Shown one piece after another: positions 25,419-36,200 of a stretch of 64,000 nt of DNA; positions within the stretch are counted from its first letter, which is position 1, and the number at the start of each line of letters is the position of its first letter. The position numbers were made by a program, and so were the translations under genes. The notes beneath the pieces were generated by a model. The model searched no databases, was not told where the DNA came from, and saw only the letters and a list, made by a program, of their open reading frames with translations. The stretch comes from Sphingomonas sp. Leaf67 (GTDB lineage: Bacteria > Pseudomonadota > Alphaproteobacteria > Sphingomonadales > Sphingomonadaceae), in the NCBI RefSeq assembly GCF_001421965.1, contig NZ_LMLP01000020.1:173-64172 (forward strand), given 5' to 3'.

Positions 25419-26786
25419 CTACGTCCGCACCACCCCGGACGCCGCCAACTGTGCGTCAACCTCGCCCAGCAACCGCGCCAACCCGTCCTCACTCCGCGAC
25501 TCCGCCCGCGCCGTCAGCACATCCTGCGTGTTCGATGCGCGCAGCAGCCACCATCCGTCCGCCGTCGCCACCCGCGCGCCGTCGGTCGTGTTCACGTCCG
25601 CGCCCGTCGCCGCCAGCCGTGCCAGCACCTCGTCGACCACCGCGAACTTGCGCGTCTCGTCGACCTTGAAGCGCAGTTCGGGCGTGGTCGCCATTTCCGG
25701 CATGGCATCACGCAGCTCGGTCAGCGACGACCCGCTCAGATGGATCGCACGGATCAGCCGCACCGCCGCATAGGGCGCATCGTCGAACCCGAAATCGTCG
25801 CCGCCGAAGAACACATGCCCCGACATTTCGGCGGCCAGCGGCGCGCCGGTTTCGAGCAGTTTGGTCTTCATCGGGCTGTGCCCGGTCTTCCACATCAGCG
25901 GCGTGCCGCCCAATTCGGCGATCCGGTCGAACAGCAACTGGCTGGCCTTCACGTCGGCGATGATCGTCGCGCCCGGCGTTTCGCGGAGTTGCGGTTCGGC
26001 CAGCAGCATCAGCAGCTGGTCGCCCCACAGCGTCCGCCCCTTGCCGTCGACCGCACCGATCCGGTCGCCATCGCCATCGAACGCCAGCCCGAAATCAAGA
26101 CCTTTGTCGGCGACCAGCCGCTTCAAGTCGACCAGATTGGCCTCTTCGGTCGGGTCGGGATGATGGTGCGGAAAGCGGCCATCGACTTCGGTGAACAACA
26201 GATGATGTTCGCCGGGCAGCAACGCGACCAGCCGCTCGATCACCGGCCCGGCCGCCCCACTGCCGGTGTCCCAGCCGATGCGATAGCTGCCCCCGGCATA
26301 GCCCGCCATCAGCCGCCCGACATAGGCGTCGACATGGTCGTGGTCGGACACCTCGCCCGCGCCGTCGTGCCAGTCGCCCGCCGCCGCCATAGCGCCCAGC
26401 CGCTGAATGTCGTCGCCGAAGAACGGACGATGCTGCAACACCATCTTGAAGCCGTTGTGATCGGCCGGATTGTGACTGCCGGTGATCTGGATGCCGCCAT
26501 CGACCTCCAGCATCGCTTCGGCATGATACAACATCGGCGTGGGGCCAAGGCCGATGCGGACCACGTCCACCCCGCTGGCGGTCAGCCCGGCGATCGACGC
26601 CGCCTCCAGCTCCGGCGACGACAGTCGCCCGTCACGGCCGACCACGACCCTCGTACCGCCAGCGCGGCGGACCAGCGTCGCGAAACCGCGCCCGATCGCA
26701 TGGGCATCGGCGGCGCCCAGCGTCCGCCCGACGACCCCGCGAATGTCGTATTCGCGCAGCGAGCTGGGGTGGAAGTGGTGGGCCAT
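25419..26786 (-). CDS. phosphomannomutase/phosphoglucomutase
   Basis: 455 residues of the alpha-D-phosphohexomutase family, AlgC/ManB type. It interconverts hexose 6- and 1-phosphates, supplying GDP-mannose or UDP-glucose for surface glycans. The phosphoserine is Ser104 in ITGSHNP, the magnesium loop is AFDGDGDRIG near residue 235, the sugar-specificity loop is MSGHVFFGG and the phosphate-binding loop is WWLLRASNTQDVL near the end. It stands alone on the minus strand between two inverted-repeat elements. Confidence 0.94.
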   Translation of the reverse strand: MAHHFHPSSLREYDIRGVVGRTLGAADAHAIGRGFATLVRRAGGTRVVVGRDGRLSSPELEAASIAGLTASGVDVVRIGLGPTPMLYHAEAMLEVDGGIQITGSHNPADHNGFKMVLQHRPFFGDDIQRLGAMAAAGDWHDGAGEVSDHDHVDAYVGRLMAGYAGGSYRIGWDTGSGAAGPVIERLVALLPGEHHLLFTEVDGRFPHHHPDPTEEANLVDLKRLVADKGLDFGLAFDGDGDRIGAVDGKGRTLWGDQLLMLLAEPQLRETPGATIIADVKASQLLFDRIAELGGTPLMWKTGHSPMKTKLLETGAPLAAEMSGHVFFGGDDFGFDDAPYAAVRLIRAIHLSGSSLTELRDAMPEMATTPELRFKVDETRKFAVVDEVLARLAATGADVNTTDGARVATADGWWLLRASNTQDVLTARAESRSEDGLARLLGEVDAQLAASGVVRT

Positions 26787-26854
26787 CGTGAAATCCTCGC
26801 CATTACAAGGCGGTCGATCCTAGGGCGAAGCGGGATCGGTTAGTAGAAGAAAGA

Positions 26855-27020
26855 GGGGTTCACGCGAAGGCGCGAAGACGCGGAGGAGTTGCGTTCGGGG
26901 CAAGCGGCTCACGATCGGCAGACGTTGCGCAACGGGAATACCAAGCAAAAAAGCCGCTGGCGCGGGTGACGTCACGTCGAACGCGACCCCTTCGCGTCTC
27001 CGCGCCTTCGCGTGAACCCC
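26855..27020. repeat. inverted-repeat element (TTCRCGCGAAGGCG family), 166 bp
   Basis: Arms of 32 bp at 26855-26886 and 26989-27020 with three mismatches, outer sequence GGGGTTCACGCGAAGGCGCG. Inner bases (GTTGCGTTCG against CGAACGCGA) extend the pairing. It is the second copy of the family seen at 25269-25412 and fills the gap between the phosphomannomutase and J-domain genes. Confidence 0.82.
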
Positions 27021-27036
27021 GACCTGCTTTCCGCTT

Positions 27037-27291
27037 TCAATGCCGCAGCCGCCCCAGCAGCACATCCCGCGCCGCATTGATCCGCCGCGCCAGATCGGCC
27101 GATCCGCCGCGATCGGGGTGCACCGCCTGCATCAACCGCCGGTGCGCGGCGCGGATTTCGCTTACCTTCGCATCCTTGCCGACGCCGAGGATCGCCCGCG
27201 CCTCCGCCTCGCCGCCGACCTTCTTCGGTTTGGCGCGCAGCCACAGCCAGAAAGCGACGATGACCGCGACGATCAGGACGAGCTTGAGCAT
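27037..27291 (-). CDS. membrane-anchored J-domain protein (Pam18/Tim14-like)
   Basis: 84 residues: an N-terminal membrane helix (VLIVAVIVAFWLWLRA), a short basic linker and a reduced J domain. The invariant HPDRGG sits after AAHRRLMQAV, followed by LARRINAARDVLLG. This arrangement is that of TIM14/DnaJC19-like bacterial proteins that stimulate DnaK at the inner membrane. The client is unknown. It follows mipZ by 13 bases on the same strand and may share its transcript. Confidence 0.88.
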   Translation of the reverse strand: MLKLVLIVAVIVAFWLWLRAKPKKVGGEAEARAILGVGKDAKVSEIRAAHRRLMQAVHPDRGGSADLARRINAARDVLLGRLRH

Positions 27292-27304
27292 CGTTCCTGC
27301 CGCG

Positions 27305-28081
27305 TCAGATCGCGGTCGGCGCGCCGAGCGGTTCGGGCAGTTGCAGCCCCCCCATCATCTCGCGCAACTCCTGCCGCGCGGCGACATGCGCCAGCCCCAT
27401 CTCCCCGAATTCGTTGCGGTCGAGCATGGTCAGCCCCGACGGGAACAGCTCGCGATACACGACGCGTTCGGACAGGCCGGGCGTCACGCGAAAGCCGACT
27501 CGCTTCGACAGCGAATTGATCGCTTCCGATACGCGACGCATGTTGCGCGCCTCGATATGCTGCAGTCGGTTGCGCAGCACGACCCAGTCGATCGTCGATC
27601 CGTCGATCTTCGCGCGGTGCTTGCGCGTTTCCCAGATCAGTTCGGAATAGAAGCTCGGCCGGGTCACCTTGAACGTATCGGGATCGACCTGTCCGATCAG
27701 GTCGAAATCGACGAAGCTGTCGTTCATCGGCGTGACCAGCGTGTCGGCATTGGTCACCGCGATCCGGGCGAAGCGATCGTCACGACCCGGCGTATCGATC
27801 ACCAGATATTCGGCGTTTTCGCCCAGCCGACCGAGCGCGTCGTTGAAGCGCGTCATGCTCTCGCCGTCATGCGTGTCATAGACCGGCATCGGCAGGTTGC
27901 GGCCGGTGCGCTTCATCGTCTCCGCCCGGTTGTCGAGATAGCGGCCCAGCGTCCGCTGGCGATGGTCGAGGTCGAAGCACGCCACGCGCGCGCCTTTTGC
28001 CGCCAGGGCGATGGCGACATGCACTGCCGTCGTCGACTTGCCGGTGCCGCCCTTTTCATTGGCGAACACGATGACGTGCAA
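27305..28081 (-). CDS. mipZ: MipZ-like division-plane ParA ATPase
   Basis: 258 residues. The deviant Walker A KGGTGKST (residues 10-17) marks the ParA/MinD superfamily; VACFDLDHRQRTLGRYLDNR and LVIDTPGRDDR follow, and RNRLQHIEARNMRRVSEAIN is typical of MipZ. In Caulobacter MipZ forms bipolar gradients through ParB and inhibits FtsZ, placing the division site. TTG 28081 is chosen since the family begins directly with the first strand (HVIVFANEKGG); GTG 28162 and TTG 28102 are alternatives. It is divergent from panC. Confidence 0.88.
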   Translation of the reverse strand: MHVIVFANEKGGTGKSTTAVHVAIALAAKGARVACFDLDHRQRTLGRYLDNRAETMKRTGRNLPMPVYDTHDGESMTRFNDALGRLGENAEYLVIDTPGRDDRFARIAVTNADTLVTPMNDSFVDFDLIGQVDPDTFKVTRPSFYSELIWETRKHRAKIDGSTIDWVVLRNRLQHIEARNMRRVSEAINSLSKRVGFRVTPGLSERVVYRELFPSGLTMLDRNEFGEMGLAHVAARQELREMMGGLQLPEPLGAPTAI

Positions 28082-28184
28082 CCGATCCGAACCTTCGTTC
28101 AAGCGCGCAACCCAACCTTGTTGATCCAGGACGGCCTGATCCAGTAAAGCCGCCTCCCCCACCCATATCGAAGGGCCATCGGCC

Positions 28185-29024
28185 GTGCAAATTATACGTC
28201 GGTTGGAGGTGCTTCGCGAAGCGCTCGACCAGTTCACCCATGCCGGGGAAGGCGTTGCGCTGGTCCCGACCATGGGGGCGCTCCATGCCGGGCACATGGC
28301 GCTGGTCGATGCTGCCCGCCGCCGCGCGCCGCGGGTCGTCGTGTCGATCTTCGTCAATCCGAAACAGTTCGGTCCGACCGAGGATCTGGCCCGCTATCCA
28401 CGGCGCGAAGCCGCCGATGCGCAGATGCTGTCCGAAGCGGGCGTCGACATCCTGTGGGCACCCGAGGTCGAGGAGATGTACCCGGCGGGCTTTGCGACCA
28501 ATGTCAGCGTGGCCGGGGTCAGCGACGTGCTCGACGGCGCGCACCGCCCCGGCCATTTCGACGGGGTAGCAACGGTGGTCGGCAAATTGTTCGGACAGGT
28601 CGGCCCGGCGGTCGCGCTGTTCGGCGAAAAGGATTTCCAGCAACTGGCGGTCATCCGCCGCATGACCGCCGACCTGAACCTGGCCGTAGAGATCGTCGGC
28701 GTGCCGACCCAGCGCGAGGATGACGGCCTCGCGCTGTCGTCGCGCAACATCTACCTTGACGAAACCGAGCGCGCCCGCGCCGTCGCCCTGCCCCGCGCAC
28801 TGGGCGAGGCGAAGCGCGGCATCGAACGCGGCGACGATCCGGCGACCGCGCTGAGCGCGGCGGTGGCGATGCTGACCCGGGCCGGGTTCGACACCGATTA
28901 TGTCACGCTGGTCGACGCCGAAACGCTGACCGCCCCGACCGGTGGTCGCCCCGCCCGGCTGCTGGCGGCGGCGCGGATCGGCACGACCCGGCTGATCGAC
29001 AACATCGCGGTGACGTTCGACTGA
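28185..29024 (+). CDS. panC: pantothenate synthetase
   Basis: 279 residues. It joins pantoate and beta-alanine using ATP, the last step of vitamin B5 synthesis in the cytoplasm. The nucleotidyltransferase HxGH motif is HAGH at residues 34-37 within PTMGALHAGH; FVNPKQFGPTEDLARYPR, GEKDFQQLAVIRRM and LALSSRN are all PanC signatures. The start is GTG 28185 (QIIRRLEVLREAL); other starts would cut the family's N terminus. Other pantothenate genes are not adjacent. Confidence 0.96.
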   Translation: MQIIRRLEVLREALDQFTHAGEGVALVPTMGALHAGHMALVDAARRRAPRVVVSIFVNPKQFGPTEDLARYPRREAADAQMLSEAGVDILWAPEVEEMYPAGFATNVSVAGVSDVLDGAHRPGHFDGVATVVGKLFGQVGPAVALFGEKDFQQLAVIRRMTADLNLAVEIVGVPTQREDDGLALSSRNIYLDETERARAVALPRALGEAKRGIERGDDPATALSAAVAMLTRAGFDTDYVTLVDAETLTAPTGGRPARLLAAARIGTTRLIDNIAVTFD

Positions 29025-29121
29025 CGTGAAGCCGGGGGCCAGAGGCGGCCATCGCCCGCCTACGCGGGGGTACGCCGAACGATCAGACCCTCCGGGATAT
29101 TGGTCCGATCTGACCTGCCCT

Positions 29122-29976
29122 TCATACCGGTACCGCGGCGTCGGTCGCGAGGCCGAGCGGATGATGGGAGGCGATCGCGAAGCGGGCCTGCATCACGTCG
29201 CGGACCAGCACATCGTCGGCCTGCAGGAACCGGGTCGGGGACACGCCGATGAAGCGTTTGAAATTGCGGTTGAAATGGGCCTGATCGGCGAACTCCTCGG
29301 TCCAGACCGCGCGGCGGTTGTCCATGCCGATGGCAAGGGCGGCGGCCATACGCATGATCTTTTGCTTGTTGGCGAGCACGCTCGGCGGCAGGCCGCAGGC
29401 CGCGGTCGTGATCCGGTCGAGATGACGCCGGGAAACCTGCAACGACGCGGCCAGCGCATCGATGTCGTGATCCTTGCCATTGGCCCATGCGGTGATCGTG
29501 GCGATGCGCGGATCGACCGGCAACGCGTCGCGCAACCGCTTGCACAACAGGGCATCGATCCGTCCGGCAAGCGTCGCATCGTCGTCCGCCGCGCTGCCGG
29601 CCAGCGGCAGGTCGGCGTCGTCCCCCCAGACGTCGTGCAGCGCGGCGACGCGGTCGACCATCGTCCCGGCGGCCATCGGCAGCAGCGCCGCCCAGCCCTC
29701 CGGGAACAGCCCCAGCCCGATCACGACCATCGGCCCATGGGTTTCGAGCTGCATCGCTGCCGATGCGGGGCCGAGAATGGCGCCACGACCGATCGGCTGC
29801 GCTTCGCCGCCGTGCGCGCGCCAGGCGAACGCCCCCTGTATCCGCCAAGTCAGTTGCGGCAACAATGCGCCGGCCCAGCGCTGTCGAAAAGGTTGGTCGC
29901 ACCGATATACATAAATGGCGTCGACCAGCCCCTGTAGCGACGGGTGCTGCGGCAAGTAGGTCATACGCGTCGTCAT
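29122..29976 (-). CDS. AraC-family transcriptional regulator
   Basis: 284 residues. The C-terminal ~100 residues hold the two helix-turn-helix units of AraC/XylS: DIDALAASLQVSRRHLDRIT and the second with FADQAHFNRNFKRFIGVSPT. The N-terminal ~150 residues are a divergent sensory domain (RCDQPFRQRWAGALLPQLTW) resembling the DUF6597-type domain common in such regulators. ATG 29976 follows GGGGGCG. It is divergent from the large RTX gene 235 bases away, so control of that gene is possible but unproven. Confidence 0.88.
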   Translation of the reverse strand: MTTRMTYLPQHPSLQGLVDAIYVYRCDQPFRQRWAGALLPQLTWRIQGAFAWRAHGGEAQPIGRGAILGPASAAMQLETHGPMVVIGLGLFPEGWAALLPMAAGTMVDRVAALHDVWGDDADLPLAGSAADDDATLAGRIDALLCKRLRDALPVDPRIATITAWANGKDHDIDALAASLQVSRRHLDRITTAACGLPPSVLANKQKIMRMAAALAIGMDNRRAVWTEEFADQAHFNRNFKRFIGVSPTRFLQADDVLVRDVMQARFAIASHHPLGLATDAAVPV

Positions 29977-30211
29977 CGTTCGCCCCCACGATCGACTGAT
30001 GTGCCCGTGTCGCGCCGATGTCCGATTCATTCAATACTTCGTCTGGGTCGATCGGCGATATTGGGTTTGCAAGCATGGGGTTGGGGGCGCGACGGTCCGC
30101 GATGGACCGCAAGGGACAATCGGACCGATGACGTCGTGACCACCATGGTCGCGGTGCGCACCGCCGCTTGCCCGATCGCCGCACTCCGACCTGAACAGGG
30201 GAGTGACGGGC

Positions 30212-33200
30212 ATGGCGTTGAAGGGCGAAGTCGAAACCGCGATCGAAAACTTCTTTGCACAGATCGATGCGAATCTGGTCGCGCAGGTTGAAAAGGCTTC
30301 GCTCCCGTTCGTCGGTGCGCTGAAGGATGCGCCGGGCGTCGCCGATGCCCTCGCCTTCTACACGTCGATCAAGACCAAATTGCTGGCGGTCGTACAGGCC
30401 GCACCCGACGAACCGACCGAACAGGACGCCGCCGAGGCGCTGGCCACGGCGATCACCGACCAGCTGAAGGATGAGGGCGTTACCGCCGTCGCCACCAAGG
30501 ATGCGGGCGTCACCCTGACCTTTGCCCGGACCGAAGCATTCTCGCCGACCGGCAAGGATGCGGCGCAGGTCGGCGACAGCCTCGGCAGTTTCCTGAAGCT
30601 GGAGGCGGCGGTCGGGCTGAAGCTCGCGGCGGTGCTGGCCGCCGAGCTGACCGTCACCAAGGACGGCAAGGTCACGCTGGCCGACAATGTGGAGCCGGAG
30701 GTCAAGATCGGGCTGACCGGCGACCTGTCGATCACCAAGGGCGAAGCGGGGCTGGGCTTCATCGGCGTGACGTTCAAGGACGCGGTGCCGGTCGATCCGG
30801 CCAACCCCGACGATCCGGCGGCACATGAATTGACCGCGACGGTGGCGGTCGATGTGACCCAGACCGACGGCAAGCTGGGAGCGGACACGACGTTCGCGGC
30901 CACGGGTACGCTCGACCTCGACTTTGCGAGCACGGCCGACGGTGCGTTCGAATTCCTGCCGACGATCGCCGGCGAACTGATCGCATCGATCGGCGTCGAC
31001 AAGGACGGGGTGTCGACCAAATCGTTCGACATCAAGAACGTGACCATCGATCTCGGCACCTATTTCAAGCTGATCGAGGATGCGGCCCAATCGGTGGCGG
31101 ACGTATTCAACGCCGCGCCGTTCGGCACGCTGGTCGATGTCGCGACGTCGCCGGTGCCGGTCATCAACGGCATCAATTCGGCGATCGGTCTCGGCCTCGA
31201 CACGGTTGGCGGCACCGGTGGCAAGGGCGACGGCAAGGTGACGCTGGCCGACCTCGTCGTCTATGTCCGCGAGGATCTGCGCAGCATCGTCGAGCCGTGG
31301 TACAAGGTCGTCACGATCATCGACGTGCTGCGCAAGCTGGGCGCGATCGACACCAGCCAGACCGTCACGCTGGGCAGCATCGAATCGACCAAGGACGGCC
31401 CGAAATTCACGGCCAGTGACGACGATATCTTCTCGATCCTGACCAAAGCATTGCAGGACAGCGGCAAGATCGACGACGCCACGCTGAACTATCTCACCGA
31501 TTTCGACAGCGATGCGATGAGCAAGCAGGTCGCGCTGTCGGCGGCGAAGGTGGGCGAGAGCAAGGGTTTCAGCTTCGGCCTGCTCGAAAATCCGGCGCTG
31601 ATCGCCGACCTGCTGCTGGGTACCGGCGAACCGGTCAGCTTCGTCGAATATGACGTGCCGCCGCTGACCTTCGAACAGCATTTCTCGAAATTCTTTCCGA
31701 TCATCGGTCCGCTGGGCGCAGAGATCAGCGGTGCCATCCGCGCATCGCTCGACTTCGATCTGGGCTATGACAGCTATGGGTTCGACAAGGGCAACCCGTT
31801 TCTGGGCTTCTATCTGTCGACGCCCGCCTATGACGCCAGCACGCGGCCGCAGCAAGGCGCGGGAGCACCCCCGCCGTTCAACGACGAACAGTTCGAACCG
31901 ATCGGCGCGCTCGACGTCGAGCTGCGCGGCGGGGCCGGGATCGGCTTCGGCGGCGGCAGTTTCACCGTCGGGGTGTCGTTCCTGTTCGGCCTGTATGCGT
32001 TCCTGAACGGCGATACCGCGGGCCGCTATCACCTGACCGCCAAGACGATCGACTGCATCTTCGATCCGATCGGCGGCGTGGCGACGGTCGAGGCCAACGC
32101 GCGGCTAGTCATCGATTTCGCCTTCTTCACCTATCGCAAGAACTTCCCGATCGCGAGCCAGACGCTGGGGTCGTTCACCGCGTTCGAATGTCCGCATCCC
32201 GATTTCGTGGTCGAGGAAAAGAATGCGCAGGGTCTCGCCACGTTGCTCGACAATGGTGATGTCCGGCTGAACGTCGGCGCGGATGCGAAGGATCGGGCGG
32301 TGCCTGATGAGGTGGACGGGAAGACGATCTACAAGCCGATCCAGATGGCCGACGCGCCCGAACAGGAATCCTATCTGATCGCCCGCGCACGCGACGCCGG
32401 TGATGGCGGCATCGCCGGCGGCGGCGGCGATCCGGTGGTGGTCGCGGACAAGCTCGACATCCTCGCCTTCGGCTTCACGCAGCGGATCGCGGCAGGAAGG
32501 ATCGTCGCCAGTTTCGGCGCGGGCAACGACGCGCTCATCATCCAGAGCGACGTAACGCAGGATTCGCTGGTCGACGGCGGTGACGGCGACGACAATCTGG
32601 TCGGCGGCGGGGGCAGCGACACGCTGTCCGGCGGGAGCGGCGAGGACGTGCTGTCGGGGGGCGACGGCAATGATTCGCTGACCGGCGGCAGCGGTCTCGA
32701 CCAGCTTTCGGGGGGCCAGGGTGCCGACACGATCGATGGCGGTACGGAGAGCGACACCGTCGATTATTCGGCGGCCAATACCGCGCAGAAGATCGGGGTG
32801 AGGATCGCCATCTCGCAGGATGGATCGGCGATCTCCAGCGGCGGGGAAGCCGATGGCGACAAGCTTGTCAGCATCGAAAACGTCATCGGCACCGCCTTTG
32901 CCGATCGCATCGATGCGAAGGCGATGACCGAGAAAGTCTATCTGGAAGGCGGCGAAGGCAACGACACGCTGTTCGGCGGTTCCGGCAACGACATCCTGAT
33001 GGGCGGCGTGGGCGCCGACAAGCTGAACGGCGGCGGGGGCGTCAACGCCACCAGCTACATCACCAGTTGGGCGGGGGTCGACGTCAACCTCAACCGGGTC
33101 CTGCAATATTATGGCGAGGCGGACGGCGATTCGCTGATCAAGATCCAGGCGATCCAGGGTTCGACCTTCAACGACACGCTGGTCGGCAACGCCGACGCGA

Positions 33201-36200
33201 ACCAGTTCGATGCGGGCGACGGCGACGATACGATCGATGGCGGGCTGAACACGGATCTGGTGCTGGCCGGTGGCGGCGACGATCTGGTCTTCGCGCGCGG
33301 CGATGGCGACACGCTCGACGGCGGGGCCGGCGTCGATACGCTCAGCTATGCCCGCGCGACCAATGCCGTGGCGGTCAATCTGCTGCGTTCGTTCGATGCC
33401 GACGGCAAACCCGATCCGGCCGCCGCGCCGGACACGATCGTCATGGCGGCGGTGTTCACCGGTCAGGATGGCGGGTTCAGCACGTTCGAGAATCTGGTCG
33501 GCTCGCGCTATGACGACACGCTGGTCGGCGACAATGGCGACAACCGGATCGAGGGCGGTACCGGCAACGACTGGATGGCCGGGGCGGGCGGCGACGACAC
33601 GCTGATCGGCGGGATCGGCGCGGACACGATGTACGGCGCAGCCGGCCGCGACCTCGCCGACTATGCCGGCTCGGGCGGCGCGGTCGAAGCCGATCTGACC
33701 GCGATCGGCAAGGGGGGCGATGCCGACGGCGACCGCTATTCGGGCATCGAGGATCTGCGCGGTTCTGCCTATGGCGACGTGCTGAGCGGCGATGACGGCG
33801 ACAATGTCATCGATCCGTACATTGCCGGGCGCAAGGTGTCCGACGCGGTGATCGGCGGCGCGGGGACCGACACGCTGAAGGTCGATTATTCGACGGTCGC
33901 CGCCGATATCGGCGGCGGGGTGTCGGGCCGCTTCGTCTATTCCAACGAGGGACGCCTGACCCACGGCGATGGCGATGGCGGGGTGCTGGACCGGGTCGAT
34001 TTCACCGGGATCGAGCGGATCGACTTCACCGGCACGCGCTTTGCCGACAGGATGATCGCCGGCAATGGCGACGATCGGATGTATGGCGGCAGCGGCGACG
34101 ATTCGCTGGCCGGCGGAATCGGCAGCGACGTGATCTACGGTGCGCAGGGCAGCGATACGGTCAGCTGGGGCTTTTCGCGCTCGGGCGATTCGATCGGCGG
34201 CGGCATGATCGACGACGGGATCAGCGACGCTGGCAGCACCGCCTATCGCGGCAATGGCGACCCGGATGTCGTGTTCTTCCTGAACGGCGGCAGCGGTGTC
34301 GACACGCTGGCGATCAACCTGACCGGCATCACCGAAGACGTGACGATCCACGGCGGCGACACCCCGGGAAGCGACTACAAATACTACAACCTGCGGCTTG
34401 CGAGCGGCGCAGCGGCGACCCGGTTCGAACGCCTGTCGGTCGTGGTGACCGATCGCGGCAATGACCGCATCAGCCAGGCCGGCCGGGTAGACAATGATTT
34501 CCGCTCCGGCGACGGCAGCGACCGGATCGACAGCGGTCTCGGCCGCGATACGATCGACGGCGGGCTGGCGGTGCGCGGTCTGTCGGATAGCTATTCTTTC
34601 GACCGCGTCGGCAACCGCGTCTACCAGCTCGAAAGCCTCACCGCGTTCCGCAAGGAATCGGGCGATACGCTGTTCCTCAATTATTCGACGCTGGAGGAAG
34701 GGCGCCGGGTCATCTCGACCGGCTTCACCCAGACCGCCTATTCGGTAGAGTATCCGGTGTTCGGCACACGGGTGCTGCGCAGCGACGTGCAGGGCAACAC
34801 CGGCCGCTACGTCACGCTGGAGGACAGCATCTATGGCGACGCCGGCATTCCGCGCCCGATCCCCGGCGACGCGCTGGACGATGTGCAGTTCACCAATATC
34901 GAACGGCTGAACGTCATCGGCAGCAGCGGCAACGACATCATCACCGGTACCGACACCGTTATCGACACGCTGTTCCTCGACCGGATCAGCGGTGACCGGT
35001 CACAGGCGTCGGGCAGCGACGAACTCCATGGTGCCGATGGTGACGACTATCTGTACGGCCGCACCGGCGACGACACGATCGACGGCGGTGACGGCAACGA
35101 CGTGCTGGTCGGGACCACCCGTATCGTCGAGGATGCCAGTTCCACCACCAGCGATTACGATCGGGGCGAAATCGACGAGCTGACCGGCGGCGCAGGCGCC
35201 GATCGCTTCGTGCTGGGCGACTTGTTCGGTGCGTTCTACACCCGGCAGACGCCGGAAGGGGATGGCAATCACGGCGTCATCACCGACTATTCGGCAGCCG
35301 ATGGCGACGTCATCCAGCTCTATGGCACCGCGCGCAGCTATTTCCTGCGCGAAGTCGACGGCGATACGCAGATCTACATGATCGGCGGACGGGTGCCGGA
35401 GCTGATCGGTATCGTTAAAAACGTCACCGGCATGAATCTGCTCGACACGGCGTTCGACTATGTCGACCCGACCACCGGCGATCCATCCGATCCGCCGATC
35501 GCCAAGCAGCAGATGAAGGCCGCCCCGCCAGAGACGGTCGATCAGGCGACGACGCTGCGCACCGCGTCCCTGTCGGCCGAACAGAAAGGCGCCTTCGCCG
35601 TCATCCAGAATTCGTCGCCGACCGCGCTCACCGGCACGTTCGACGCGGCGAGCGGCGCGACCAAGACCAGCGTGGCGTTGTCGGGCAGCGCCGAGGCGTT
35701 CGGCACCTTCAGCGGCGATCCGTTCGGGCTGGGCAAGGGGGTAATCCTGTCGACCGGGCGCGTCACCGACCTGCCCGGCGAAAATACCGTCCAGCATAGC
35801 GGGACGCTGATCACCTCGGTCCCGGTGACGTTCGACCTGATCGGGCGGGTCGGCAATACCGACATCTATCGCGCCGACCTGTCGCATTTGGGCATCGACA
35901 TCAACTCGATCCGCCTGTCCGACAGCAACAGTACGCAGGGCGGCGGCACCGGCATCTATAGCGGTTTCGACGTCGGTGCGGTGGCGCTCAGCAACAAGGG
36001 CATCGACAAGCAGGACTTCGCCGCGCTGCTGGCGGCCAACAACGACTTCAGCCTCGACGATCCGTCGATCCTTCCGCGGTTGGACGTGTTCGACTTCTCG
36101 GCCGACGCCATGACGTACAATGCGGGGAAGCAGCGCTCGACCGGGGATTTCGGTGGCACCGACCCCAATCTCAGCGGCGCGATCAATCTGAAGCTGGTGA

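Noticed and set aside
29060..34351. Very long minus-strand frames antisense to the RTX gene
   Set aside because: They arise from the regular GC-rich repeats of the RTX gene. Only the AraC gene at 29122-29976 in this region is real on that strand.
32570..35110. Regular direct repeats that could suggest a CRISPR array or satellite
   Set aside because: The period is 27 bases and codes for RTX nonapeptides in frame. There are no unique spacers and no cas genes.
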